Of a stretch of 33,540 nucleotides of DNA, positions 24,161-32,551 are shown piece by piece. Below the pieces are notes generated by a model. It made no database searches. It had not been told where the DNA came from and worked only from the letters and a program-made list of their open reading frames with translations. The stretch is taken from contig JACZYA010000016.1 of NCBI GenBank assembly GCA_022571295.1, forward strand, positions 1-33,540. Reading direction: 5' to 3'. The position numbers and the translations under genes were made by a program. The DNA comes from Acidobacteriota bacterium. GTDB taxonomy: Bacteria; Acidobacteriota; Terriglobia; Acidiferrales; 2-02-FULL-67-57. How positions within the stretch are numbered: position 1 is the first letter of the stretch; the number at the start of each line of letters is the position of its first letter.

Positions 24161-26107
24161 ATGCTTGATTTCCTCTGGTTGATTCCGGCCCTTCCCCTGC
24201 TCAGCGCTTTTGTCCTGGGCGTTGTGGGCTGGCGCCTGTCGAAGCGAGCGATCTGCACTCTGGGCGTCGGATCGGTAGGGCTTTCGTTCGCGGCCTCTCT
24301 GGGAATGGCGTGGGCTTTCTTTCAACTCGCGCCCGAGCAAATCCCGATTCGTTCTTCCTATTTCACCTGGTTGGCTGCCGGCAACTTCCAGGTAGAAGTT
24401 GGGTTCTACCTGGACCAGTTGTCGCTGCTGATGGTGCTGGTGGTCACGGGAGTGGGTTGGCTGATCCACATCTACTCGATTGGCTACATGGCCCACGAAG
24501 GCGGCACCTATCGCTTCTTCGCCTACATGAACCTCTTCACCTTCTTCATGCTTCTCTTGGTGCTGGCGGGCGACTACGCCTTGCTCTTTGTGGGATGGGA
24601 AGGCGTTGGGCTTTGCTCCTACCTGCTCATCGGCTTCTACTTCCTCCGCGACTCAGCCAGCGATGCAGGCAAGAAAGCTTTCATCGTCAACCGGCTGGGC
24701 GATTTCGGTTTCCTGCTGGCGTTGTTCCTTCTCTTCCGGACCTTCGGCAGTCTGGATTTCGATATTGTCTTCGGCCGTGCTGCTGTGCTGCCAGCGGAGT
24801 CTTTCTCCCCCGGCCAGGCCGGCGTGTTGACGGCTATTGCTCTCCTATTGTTGGTGGGCGCGATCGGCAAGTCGGCGCAACTGCCTCTCTACGTCTGGTT
24901 GCCGGACGCGATGGAAGGCCCCACGCCTGTCAGTGCGCTCATCCACGCTGCCACCATGGTCACCGCCGGCATCTACATGATCGCCCGCTCTCACATCCTC
25001 TTCGCCCACGCGCCCCTCGCGCTGGCGGCGGTGGCGACCATCGGTTGCCTGACCGCTTTCTATGCCGCCACCATCGGTTTGGTGCAGACTGACATCAAGA
25101 AAGTTCTGGCCTACTCCACCGTCAGCCAGCTCGGTTACATGTTCTTGGGGTTGGGCGTGGGTGCTTTTACGGCCGGTATTTTCCATCTGATGACCCACGC
25201 GTTTTTCAAAGCCCTGCTGTTTCTGGCGGCGGGCAGTGTGATCCACGCCATGAACGGGCAGCAAGACATAGGCAAGATGGGCGCGCTCCGCCGAAAAATT
25301 CCCTATACCTATTGGACATTCCTCATCGCCACCCTGGCTATTGTCGGCGTGCCGGGTTTCTCGGGTTTTTTCAGCAAGGACGAAATTCTGTGGCGAACGT
25401 TCGAGACCGGCAACCAAGTCCTGTGGCTGCTTGCCCTGGTCGCAGCAGCGTTGACCTCGTTCTACATGTTCCGCCTGGTGTTCCTTGTCTTCCACGGACA
25501 AGCTCGCTATACGCCGGAAACCGCGCGCCAAATCCGCGAATCGCCGCGCGTGATGACCTGGCCGCTGGTTGCGCTGGCAGTGCTTGCCCTCGCGGGCGGC
25601 TGGGTGGGAATCCCTGCGGCTCTGGGCGGTGCGAATCGCCTGGCACGCTTCCTCGAACCCGTTTTTGCCTCCTCTCATGCGCTCGTGCAAGCGCAGGGGC
25701 AGACCATTCTTCATTCGCATGAGTGGGAGTTGGCTTTGATGGGCTTGACGGCGTTGCTGGCCGCTACAGGCATGGGCGTCGCCTATGCTTTCTATATTCT
25801 CAATCCTGAGTTGGCCAACAATCTCGCGCAAACCCTCCGCCGGCCGTATCAAGTCTTGGTGCGCAAGTACTACGTGGATGAGCTGTATTTTGCCGCGGTG
25901 GTGCGTCCCCTGCATTGGCTTTCGGAGCGCGTCTTTTGGCAAGCCGTGGATGTGCGGATTGTGGATGGAGCGGTCAACGCCACCGCGTCGCGGGCACGGG
26001 ACCTGGGCCGATGGGCGCGACGCTTGCAATCCGGCAATGCGCGCAGCTATGCCGCCTGGGTGGTTGTGGGCGCGGTCGTCATTCTCTCGTATTTCGTTTT
26101 TTCCTAG
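24161..26107 (+). CDS. nuoL: NADH-quinone oxidoreductase subunit L
   Basis: The 648-residue antiporter-like subunit is the most distal proton pump. It has about 16 transmembrane helices, including the long lateral C-terminal helix, and normal length. Seen are the glutamate helix WEGVGLCSYLLIGFYF, the lysine helix GKSAQLPLYVWLPDAMEGP with TPVSALIHAATMVTAG, and MTHAFFKALLFLAAGSVIHA. The C-terminal part (YVDELYFAAVVRPLHWLSE) is also typical. It is spaced 7 bases after nuoK and 9 bases before nuoM. Confidence 0.96.
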   Translation: MLDFLWLIPALPLLSAFVLGVVGWRLSKRAICTLGVGSVGLSFAASLGMAWAFFQLAPEQIPIRSSYFTWLAAGNFQVEVGFYLDQLSLLMVLVVTGVGWLIHIYSIGYMAHEGGTYRFFAYMNLFTFFMLLLVLAGDYALLFVGWEGVGLCSYLLIGFYFLRDSASDAGKKAFIVNRLGDFGFLLALFLLFRTFGSLDFDIVFGRAAVLPAESFSPGQAGVLTAIALLLLVGAIGKSAQLPLYVWLPDAMEGPTPVSALIHAATMVTAGIYMIARSHILFAHAPLALAAVATIGCLTAFYAATIGLVQTDIKKVLAYSTVSQLGYMFLGLGVGAFTAGIFHLMTHAFFKALLFLAAGSVIHAMNGQQDIGKMGALRRKIPYTYWTFLIATLAIVGVPGFSGFFSKDEILWRTFETGNQVLWLLALVAAALTSFYMFRLVFLVFHGQARYTPETARQIRESPRVMTWPLVALAVLALAGGWVGIPAALGGANRLARFLEPVFASSHALVQAQGQTILHSHEWELALMGLTALLAATGMGVAYAFYILNPELANNLAQTLRRPYQVLVRKYYVDELYFAAVVRPLHWLSERVFWQAVDVRIVDGAVNATASRARDLGRWARRLQSGNARSYAAWVVVGAVVILSYFVFS

Positions 26108-26116
26108 ACCGGAACG

Positions 26117-27640
26117 ATGCAGCACTATTGGCTAACACTCATCACCTTCTTTCCCCTGCTGGGCGCGTTGGTGTTGCTGCTTTTCCCACGGGAAGCGGCG
26201 GAGAAGATCCGCCGGGCCGCGCTGGTGGTGGCACTGGTAGAGTTCGGACTGTCGCTGCCGTTGTTCTTCTGGTTTGACGCCAACCGTTCCGGCATGCAGT
26301 TCTTGGAGCGCTACGTCTGGATCAGCAACCCGCCCATCCACTATCAGGTGGGCGTGGACGGGCTGAGTCTCTTCCTCATCCTCCTCACCACTTTCCTCAC
26401 GCCCCTGGCAGTGCTGGCTTCCTGGCCCATCACACACCGGGTCAAAGAGTTCTTCGTCCTGCTGCTGGTGCTGGAGGCAGGTATGTTGGGCGTGTTCGTG
26501 GCCCTCGATCTATTTTTGTTTTACGTGTTCTGGGAAGTGATGTTGATCCCGATGTACTTGTTGATCGGCATCTGGGGCCACCAACGGCGCTTCTACGCCG
26601 CCATCAAGTTCATTCTTTACACTCTGGCCGGCTCGCTGTTGATGCTGGTGGCCATTATCTGGCTCTACATCCAGACAGGAACTTTTGACCTTCTCGCCCT
26701 CTATAGCCTTCGGTATGAGATGCCCGGCCTGCTCTCGCTGGGCGCGGAACGCTGGCTGTTCCTGGCTTTCTTTCTCGCCTTCGCCATCAAGATTCCGCTC
26801 TTCCCATTTCACACTTGGTTGCCCGACGCTCACGTGGAAGCGCCCACCGCCGGCTCAGTGCTGCTGGCGGGTGTCCTGCTGAAGATGGGAGCGTACGGCT
26901 TGCTGCGCTTTTGCCTGCCGCTCTTCCCCAACGCCACACGCGAGTTCGCTCCCGCCATCTCAGCGCTGGCGATTATCGGCATCCTCTATGGCGCACTGGT
27001 GGCGCTGGTGCAGCCGGATATGAAAAAGCTGATCGCTTTTTCCTCCATCGCTCACATGGGATTCATCGTGCTGGGAATCATGGCCATGAACGTGATCTCG
27101 GTGCAAGGCGCCATCTACCAGATGCTGAGCCACGGCATCTCCACCGCCATGCTCTTCCTGCTGGCGGGCATGCTCTACGACCGGCGCCACACCCACTTGA
27201 TTAGCGAATTCGGCGGCTTGGCCACACCTATGCCGGTGCTGTCGAGCTTTTTATTGTTGGCCTGCCTGTCTTCATTGGGGTTGCCGTTGCTGAACGGCTT
27301 TGTGGGGGAATTCCTGATCCTGCTGGGCGTATTCGAGGCCAATGTTGTCCACGCTGCCTTGGCCACCTTCGGAGTGGTGCTGGCGGCTGTGTACCTGCTC
27401 TGGATGTACCAGCGCGTGGCATTCGGTCAGGTAAGCGATGTGAACAAGACTCTTCCGGATGTCAGTCGCCGTGAATTGGCTATTCTGATTCCGCTGGCGG
27501 TTTTGGTGGTGTGGATGGGCGTGTTCTCGCCCATGTTCACGCGCCGCATGGAGAGCACCACCAAGAGAATTCTCTTTCAAGCGCAATCGCCCCATTACCA
27601 ACTGGCTGAATCCGTCGATACTCTTGAGGCGAAGGAATGA
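26117..27640 (+). CDS. nuoM: NADH-quinone oxidoreductase subunit M, copy 1
   Basis: The 507-residue proton-pumping membrane subunit shows the conserved FWEVMLIPMYLLIGIWG with its key glutamate, AFAIKIPLFPFHTWLPDAHV with the key lysine, and APTAGSVLLAGVLLKMGAYG. It ends shortly after the last helix with SVDTLEAKE. The stop overlaps nuoN (ATGA). A second nuoM-like gene lies at the right edge on the other strand, so the copies belong to two distinct complex I sets. Confidence 0.96.
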   Translation: MQHYWLTLITFFPLLGALVLLLFPREAAEKIRRAALVVALVEFGLSLPLFFWFDANRSGMQFLERYVWISNPPIHYQVGVDGLSLFLILLTTFLTPLAVLASWPITHRVKEFFVLLLVLEAGMLGVFVALDLFLFYVFWEVMLIPMYLLIGIWGHQRRFYAAIKFILYTLAGSLLMLVAIIWLYIQTGTFDLLALYSLRYEMPGLLSLGAERWLFLAFFLAFAIKIPLFPFHTWLPDAHVEAPTAGSVLLAGVLLKMGAYGLLRFCLPLFPNATREFAPAISALAIIGILYGALVALVQPDMKKLIAFSSIAHMGFIVLGIMAMNVISVQGAIYQMLSHGISTAMLFLLAGMLYDRRHTHLISEFGGLATPMPVLSSFLLLACLSSLGLPLLNGFVGEFLILLGVFEANVVHAALATFGVVLAAVYLLWMYQRVAFGQVSDVNKTLPDVSRRELAILIPLAVLVVWMGVFSPMFTRRMESTTKRILFQAQSPHYQLAESVDTLEAKE

Positions 27641-29079
27641 GCGTCCCGGTCACCGATTTGTTGCGCATTCTGCCCGAGTTGGTGCTCGCGGTCTTCGGCA
27701 CGCTGATCGTGCTGGTGGAACCCTTTTTGCGCCGAACGCAAAAGTCTTTGACCGGGTACATCGCGCTGATCGGAGCCCTACTCGCTCTTCTGTCCACTTT
27801 GGCGCCGGCAATGTACCCCGGCCCGGCTTTCAACGGCCTGGTGCTTGTGGACGGGTTCAGCATCTTTTTTCACTTCCTGCTGCTGATGATTACCACGCTC
27901 ACCATTGTGGCGTCTTTCCGCTACCTGGAGCGCGAAGGCCTGCCCCAGGGCGAGTTCTATGCCTTGCTCCTCTTTGCCACTATCGGGATGGGTTTGATGG
28001 CGTCAGGTAATGAACTGGTGCTGGTGTTCCTCGGGCTGGAAACTGTTTCCATCGCTACCTATGTCTTAGTAGGTTTTCGCCGCACGGAAGTGCGCTCCAA
28101 TGAAGCGGCCATGAAGTATTTTCTGCTGGGCTCGTTCGCCACCGCCTTCATGCTCTATGGGATCGCGCTGCTATTCGGCGCCACCGGAACCACGTTCCTC
28201 CCCGACATCGCCCGTCAGCTGGCGGAAGGCGGCGGCATGAGAACTCTGGCGCTAATGGGCATGGGGCTGCTGTTCGTGGGTTTGGGATTCAAGCTCGCCC
28301 TGGTGCCCTTCCAAGCATGGGTACCGGATGTTTATGAAGGCGCGCCCACGCCGGTGACCGCCTTTCTCTCCGCCGGCCCCAAGGCCGCCGTCCTGGCAGC
28401 TTTCTTGCGAATTTTCTTCACCGCGCTGGAACCGCTCAGCGGCTCCTGGGTCTGGGTCATCTGGGCCACCGCCATCCTGACCATGTGCATCGGCAACCTG
28501 GGCGCGCTGATGCAAGACAACATCAAGCGCATGCTGGCCTATTCCTCCATTGCCCACGCCGGCTACATTCTGATCGCCTTCGCCGCCCATTCCGAACTGG
28601 GCATAGCCGCCGTGCTCTTCTACCTGGTCGCCTACGCGTTGATGAAGCTGGGAGCGTTTTCCATTGTCTCGCACGTCTCCGCCGGCGAGGCCCACCAATC
28701 CATTGACGACTACGCCGGCCTGCACGCCCGGCACCCGCTGCTGGCCGCTTGCTTGACAGTTTTTCTACTTTCGCTGATCGGAATTCCCCTCACCGGGGGC
28801 TTCTTTGGCAAGCTCTATATCTTCACCGCCGGGATTGATGCCAACTTGATGGGTCTGGTGATTGTCGGAGTCGTGAACAGCGCACTCTCGGCGGCCTATT
28901 ATCTGCGCGTGGTGAAAGTAATGTACATGAGCGAGCCGCAAGGAAATCTGGCGGTAGTACCGGTGCCGGCCTCCCTGGTTTTTGTGCTCACCCTTACCGT
29001 CCTGGGAACCATCGGCCTGGGTGTCTTCCCTTCCCCCATCTTGCAATTTGCTCAACAGTCGGTTCTGCCCCTGCCCTGA
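27637..29079 (+). CDS. nuoN: NADH-quinone oxidoreductase subunit N, copy 1
   Basis: The 480-residue membrane pump has about 14 transmembrane helices. Conserved parts are FLGLETVSIATYVLVGFRR, SNEAAMKYFLLGSFATAFML, KLALVPFQAWVPDVYEGAPT and QDNIKRMLAYSSIAHAGYI. It closes the nuoA-N operon, and a strong terminator follows 67 bases after the stop. The copy at 31085-32551 differs throughout while keeping the same motifs, so these are old paralogues or separately acquired sets rather than a fresh duplication. Confidence 0.96.
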   Translation: MSVPVTDLLRILPELVLAVFGTLIVLVEPFLRRTQKSLTGYIALIGALLALLSTLAPAMYPGPAFNGLVLVDGFSIFFHFLLLMITTLTIVASFRYLEREGLPQGEFYALLLFATIGMGLMASGNELVLVFLGLETVSIATYVLVGFRRTEVRSNEAAMKYFLLGSFATAFMLYGIALLFGATGTTFLPDIARQLAEGGGMRTLALMGMGLLFVGLGFKLALVPFQAWVPDVYEGAPTPVTAFLSAGPKAAVLAAFLRIFFTALEPLSGSWVWVIWATAILTMCIGNLGALMQDNIKRMLAYSSIAHAGYILIAFAAHSELGIAAVLFYLVAYALMKLGAFSIVSHVSAGEAHQSIDDYAGLHARHPLLAACLTVFLLSLIGIPLTGGFFGKLYIFTAGIDANLMGLVIVGVVNSALSAAYYLRVVKVMYMSEPQGNLAVVPVPASLVFVLTLTVLGTIGLGVFPSPILQFAQQSVLPLP

Positions 29080-29146
29080 CGAGGCAACCAAGTAGACTCT
29101 CTGATTCCAGAGGTGCACGCGGCTGAAAGTGTGCCGAAAAGAAAAA

Positions 29147-29172
29147 AGGGGAAACCCCAGCGGGTTTCCCCT
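29147..29172. terminator. Bidirectional intrinsic terminator between converging operons
   Basis: An 11-base-pair stem (AGGGGAAACCC with GGGTTTCCCCT) surrounds the tetraloop CAGC. On the minus strand it is followed by a T-rich run (TTTTTTCTTTTC), and on the plus strand by TAATTTTGT. It can thus end both the nuoA-N transcript and the nuoMN-atp transcript, which meet here. Confidence 0.9.
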
Positions 29173-29193
29173 AATTTTGTCTACTGCCAGCGT

Positions 29194-29520
29194 CTAGTAG
29201 GTGACTTTCAAAAAGACGATGGCAAAGGTGTAGAGCGCCAGCGATTCAATCAGCACCAGGGCCAGAATCAGCACAAATCGAATCGCGGGAGCGGCGCCCG
29301 GATTCCGTGCCATGCCTTCGCAAGCAGCCGAGGTAGCCTTGGCCTGCGCGATGGCACAACCAGCCGCGGCAATCGCCATGGCAAAGCCCGAAGTGATGGC
29401 GATCCACATGGCCACTTGAGCCGGCGGCTTTCCGTCGGCGCCCTCAGCCTGCGCGGCTGCGGGCAAAGCAAAAGTAAACAGCAGCAGAGTGAGTCCTAAC
29501 AGCACAACTGTTTTCTTCAC
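29194..29520 (-). CDS. atpE: ATP synthase subunit c with signal peptide
   Basis: The 108-residue product forms the rotor ring of F0. A signal-peptide-like N-terminus (1-24, ending AAAQA) precedes the two-helix hairpin (about 36-60 and 79-104) with polar loop ARNPGA. The ion-binding glutamate is E92. Q59 on helix 1, S93 next to E92 and Y97 lie at the same spacing as in the sodium-binding c-subunit of Ilyobacter, whereas the Thr and Pro of that site are Leu and Cys. The start is GTG at 29520 with AAAGGAGAA 7 bases upstream. It is last in the atpZ-I-B-E run. Canonical c-subunits are about 70-90 residues. Confidence 0.9.
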   Translation of the reverse strand: MKKTVVLLGLTLLLFTFALPAAAQAEGADGKPPAQVAMWIAITSGFAMAIAAAGCAIAQAKATSAACEGMARNPGAAPAIRFVLILALVLIESLALYTFAIVFLKVTY

Positions 29521-29617
29521 GGTGGTTCTCCTTTCGGTATGAAATAGTCCGCAGGAGGTGGTTCCCCGGCCACCCTCGTACGGCCGAGGCTCACGCTGAA
29601 CGGACATCAGTCCAGTA

Positions 29618-30433
29618 TTAATGCTCTTCCGCTACCGCCCCACCCACGTACACGATCGGGAGCAGCGTAAAGACGAATGCCTGCAAGAAAGCTACGAACA
29701 CATGCAACAGAACAAATGCCAGCGGGATAATCACCGGCGCAATTGCGCCCATGCCACCCAGAACCATGTTCACGCCCGCCAGCCACGTCATCATGGATAC
29801 ACCCAAGCCCAGAAAGGTCAGGTAGAGCAGCTCGCTCACCACCATGTTCACCCACAGTCGAACCGTGAGTGAAAGTAGCCGCGCCGCATGGCTGACGATT
29901 TCAATCGGCAGCATCAGCGGGGCCATGGGCAGGATGGGTCCCAGGAACTGCTTGCCGTACTTCAGCACGCCATGGGCCTGGATGCCGGCAAAGTTGTAGT
30001 AAGCAAAAACAACCAGCGCGCAACCGAGCGGCACCGTATGGTGCGCGGTGGGGGAAACAAACCCGGGAACCAAACTGATGACGTTGCAGAATAAAACAAA
30101 CAGCCCCACGCTGCCGATCGCGGCCAGGTGTTTACGTCCGCCATGCCCGACGATCTCATCCAGTAGATCGTAAATGCCCACCTGAAAGGGGTTTGAAAGC
30201 AGCGTCTCAAAACAGATTTGCAAACCGCCGGGGTTCTCGGCTGACAAGCGCTTGCGAAACCAGAGAAAGAAGAGGACGCACAAAAAGACGATGAACAGCT
30301 CGGTGGCGATGTGGTCGGGAATGGGCCGGGTGGGGTCGTGCGGATGGAAGCCCAGGCCTTCCAGCAGCGGCAGCGCCAACCAGCCGAAGAGGCGGTTGAC
30401 TATGTCGCCGATCAACGTGGGATGATGTTCCAT
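29618..30433 (-). CDS. atpB: ATP synthase subunit a
   Basis: The 271-residue F0 stator subunit provides the ion half-channels beside the c-ring. The essential arginine is R192 in LTVRLWVNM. N196 and E201 follow at the same distances as N214 and E219 after R210 in E. coli. H244 and Q251 lie on the last long helix (LLHVFVAFLQAFVFTLL). The motif reads RLWVNM rather than the usual RLFGNM. The gene begins 3 bases after atpI ends, and 97 bases separate it from atpE. It acts in the cytoplasmic membrane. Confidence 0.94.
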   Translation of the reverse strand: MEHHPTLIGDIVNRLFGWLALPLLEGLGFHPHDPTRPIPDHIATELFIVFLCVLFFLWFRKRLSAENPGGLQICFETLLSNPFQVGIYDLLDEIVGHGGRKHLAAIGSVGLFVLFCNVISLVPGFVSPTAHHTVPLGCALVVFAYYNFAGIQAHGVLKYGKQFLGPILPMAPLMLPIEIVSHAARLLSLTVRLWVNMVVSELLYLTFLGLGVSMMTWLAGVNMVLGGMGAIAPVIIPLAFVLLHVFVAFLQAFVFTLLPIVYVGGAVAEEH

Positions 30434-30436
30434 TTG

Positions 30437-30853
30437 TTAGTGTCTCGCCTCTTGTTTCCGCACAGCCAGCACCACTTGAAATATAGCTTCCAGGAAAACT
30501 GCGGCGACCAGAAGCAACAAGCCGCCTACCACGCCCGCCAGGGACAGCAGCGAACGCGAAAAGATAACATACAGCAGCAGGGCAAGCAAGACGACCGGCA
30601 CAAACAGCTTCAGGTAGGTTCGCGTAGTGGGGCGAACCTGCTGGGCGCGCACCAGCGAGTCAACCAAGGCTACGATCCAGCGGTAGTTCAGGTACGCGAG
30701 TCCGCCCCCGAAAGCGAACGCCAGTCCCACCCCTGCGCTCCAATTCCAGGCCGCCACCACCGTGCCCACAGGCGTCAGTCCCAAGATAAACCAACCCAGC
30801 CGGCGCTCGGCGCGAGCCAGCAACTCGCGTTCGGCCTGCGGAAGCTCGCTCAC
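30437..30853 (-). CDS. atpI: ATP synthase subunit I-like protein
   Basis: The 138-residue membrane protein has four hydrophobic segments (about 19-38, 40-60, 83-102, 105-128) and a charged N-terminal helix, matching the AtpI family, which assists c-ring assembly and perhaps magnesium handling. Sequence conservation in this family is low, so the call rests on size, topology and its position just ahead of atpB. The start is GTG at 30853, overlapping the stop of the preceding gene (GTGA). Confidence 0.75.
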   Translation of the reverse strand: MSELPQAERELLARAERRLGWFILGLTPVGTVVAAWNWSAGVGLAFAFGGGLAYLNYRWIVALVDSLVRAQQVRPTTRTYLKLFVPVVLLALLLYVIFSRSLLSLAGVVGGLLLLVAAVFLEAIFQVVLAVRKQEARH

Positions 30854-31074
30854 CGCCGGTTCAGCCTCTTCAGTTCGCGGAATAGCTCCAGCAAGGCGGC
30901 GACGAATCCAAAGCCCAGGAACACAAGGCTCAACAGGGGGCTGGTTCCGAACTTGCCGTCCAGCCAGGCTCCGATGAAGTACCCCACCGCCGCAGCAACC
31001 GGAAAAGTGAAAGCGATGCTGAGGACAAAGCCCAGTTGCCGCCAGGGGCTGGCGTCGTTGGGCTGGGGCGACAT
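30850..31074 (-). CDS. atpZ: AtpZ-like two-helix protein (ATP synthase gene 1 family)
   Basis: The 74-residue protein has two transmembrane helices (about 13-36 and 46-62) with GYFIGAWLDGKFGTSPLL between them, the pattern of the AtpZ/ATPase gene 1 family. In Bacillus AtpZ acts with AtpI, probably in ion supply or assembly of F0. The ATG at 31074 lies 10 bases after nuoN ends, so this ATP synthase run is attached to the nuo transcript without a promoter gap. Confidence 0.8.
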   Translation of the reverse strand: MSPQPNDASPWRQLGFVLSIAFTFPVAAAVGYFIGAWLDGKFGTSPLLSLVFLGFGFVAALLELFRELKRLNRR

Positions 31075-31084
31075 GGCGTGTGCC

Positions 31085-32551
31085 TTAGCGGAAAGGAATC
31101 ATGGAGAACTGGGCGAAGCGAATGAGAGGCTCAGGATAAATACCAGACGCCAGCGTCAAGACCACCGTAATCGCCAGAGTGGCCACCAGCCCCGGCGCCA
31201 ACTCCATCTTGCCGGGCTCGCGCGGTTTGTCCATGAACATCGCCACCACGATGCGGAAATAGTAGTAGAGAGCGACGGCCACGTAGAGCGCAGCGATGAT
31301 GGCCAGGTAGTAATGCCCGGTCTGGATGAGCGCGAGGAAGATGAAATACTTGGCCACAAAGCCGCCGGTGGGAGGGATGCCGGTGAGAGAGAGCAGAAAA
31401 ATAATCATCAGGGTGGCGGGCACGGGGTTCTTGAAGAACAGGCCGCGCATGTCCTCGATGCGGTCGCCGATCAGATTCGAGCGCCGCATGCCGGTGACGA
31501 CGGCAAAGGCTCCCAGGGTCATCATGGCGTACACAAAAATATAGACGGCAATGCCGGTGCGGCCGGTCTCGTTGCCCGCCACCAAGCCCAGCAGCATGTA
31601 GCCGACGTGCCCGATGGAGGAGTAGGCCAGCAGGCGCTTGATGTTGTCCTGGTTGAGCGCGGCCAGATTGCCAATGACCATGGTGGCCACGGCCACCACG
31701 GCGAGTATGTCCTCCCAGTTGGTCCGCACCGGGCCCAGCGGAATCAGGAACAAGCGCAGCAGCAAAGCGAAGGAGGCGGCCTTGGAGGCGACCGATATGT
31801 AGGCGGTGATGGGCGTGGGCGCGCCTTCATAGACGTCTGGCGCCCACTGGTGGAACGGAACCGCCGCCACCTTGAAAAAGAGGGCGGCGGCAATCGTGAT
31901 GGTCGCCAGAAAAACGATGGGATCGTCCGGGCCCCGTTGCCGAACTGCCTCCGCTATCCGATAGATGTTGGTGGACCCGCTGATGCCATAAAGCAACGAG
32001 AACCCATACGCCAGGATGCCGGAGGAAAACACGCCCAGGAGGAAGTATTTGATGGCGGCTTCGTTCGAGCGGCGGTCGCGGCGGAGAAAGCCGGTGAGCA
32101 GGTAGAAGGAGATGGCCATCAGCTCCAAGCCAATGAAGAGAGTGATGAGGTCGATGCCGCCGGCCAGCAGCATCATGCCGACAGTGGCGAAGAGGATGAG
32201 CGAGTAGTACTCGCCCTCGTTTTCCTTTTCGATCTCCAGGTAGCGGATGGACATCAGGATGACCAAGGCGGTGGCGAGAAGAAAAATAAAACTGAAATAA
32301 ATGAAAAAGGAGTCCACCACAATCAGGCCGCCGCCGTCGGTTCCGCGAAAGGCCAGCATGGTGCGGTCATGCAGGCGCCAGATCTGAAACCCGCTGAACG
32401 CCACGCCCAGAAGGGCGGTGATGGCGCTGACAAACTTGTAGCGCGCGTCGAGCAGGAAGTCCAACAGCAGGATGCCGCAGGCGAAGATGGTCAACTCAAG
32501 GTGCGGGACAATCGCAACGAAGTCTTCCGGCTGGAAAAAATCAGTCCACAT
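31085..32551 (-). CDS. nuoN: NADH-quinone oxidoreductase subunit N, copy 2
   Basis: The 488-residue proton-pumping membrane subunit shows FIGLELMAISFYLLTGFLRR, SNEAAIKYFLLGVFSSGILA, KVAAVPFHQWAPDVYEGAPT and QDNIKRLLAYSSIGHVGYM. Its ATG overlaps the stop of the upstream nuoM copy (ATGA). It ends 10 bases before atpZ. Shared motifs with copy 1 (27637-29079) sit in an otherwise diverged sequence, indicating a second complex I of separate history. Confidence 0.95.
   Translation of the reverse strand: MWTDFFQPEDFVAIVPHLELTIFACGILLLDFLLDARYKFVSAITALLGVAFSGFQIWRLHDRTMLAFRGTDGGGLIVVDSFFIYFSFIFLLATALVILMSIRYLEIEKENEGEYYSLILFATVGMMLLAGGIDLITLFIGLELMAISFYLLTGFLRRDRRSNEAAIKYFLLGVFSSGILAYGFSLLYGISGSTNIYRIAEAVRQRGPDDPIVFLATITIAAALFFKVAAVPFHQWAPDVYEGAPTPITAYISVASKAASFALLLRLFLIPLGPVRTNWEDILAVVAVATMVIGNLAALNQDNIKRLLAYSSIGHVGYMLLGLVAGNETGRTGIAVYIFVYAMMTLGAFAVVTGMRRSNLIGDRIEDMRGLFFKNPVPATLMIIFLLSLTGIPPTGGFVAKYFIFLALIQTGHYYLAIIAALYVAVALYYYFRIVVAMFMDKPREPGKMELAPGLVATLAITVVLTLASGIYPEPLIRFAQFSMIPFR

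Noticed and set aside
24845-26125. 426-codon minus-strand frame opposite nuoL
   Set aside because: The composition (His, Arg, Gln, Gly) is that of an antisense shadow. nuoL motifs are intact on the other strand.
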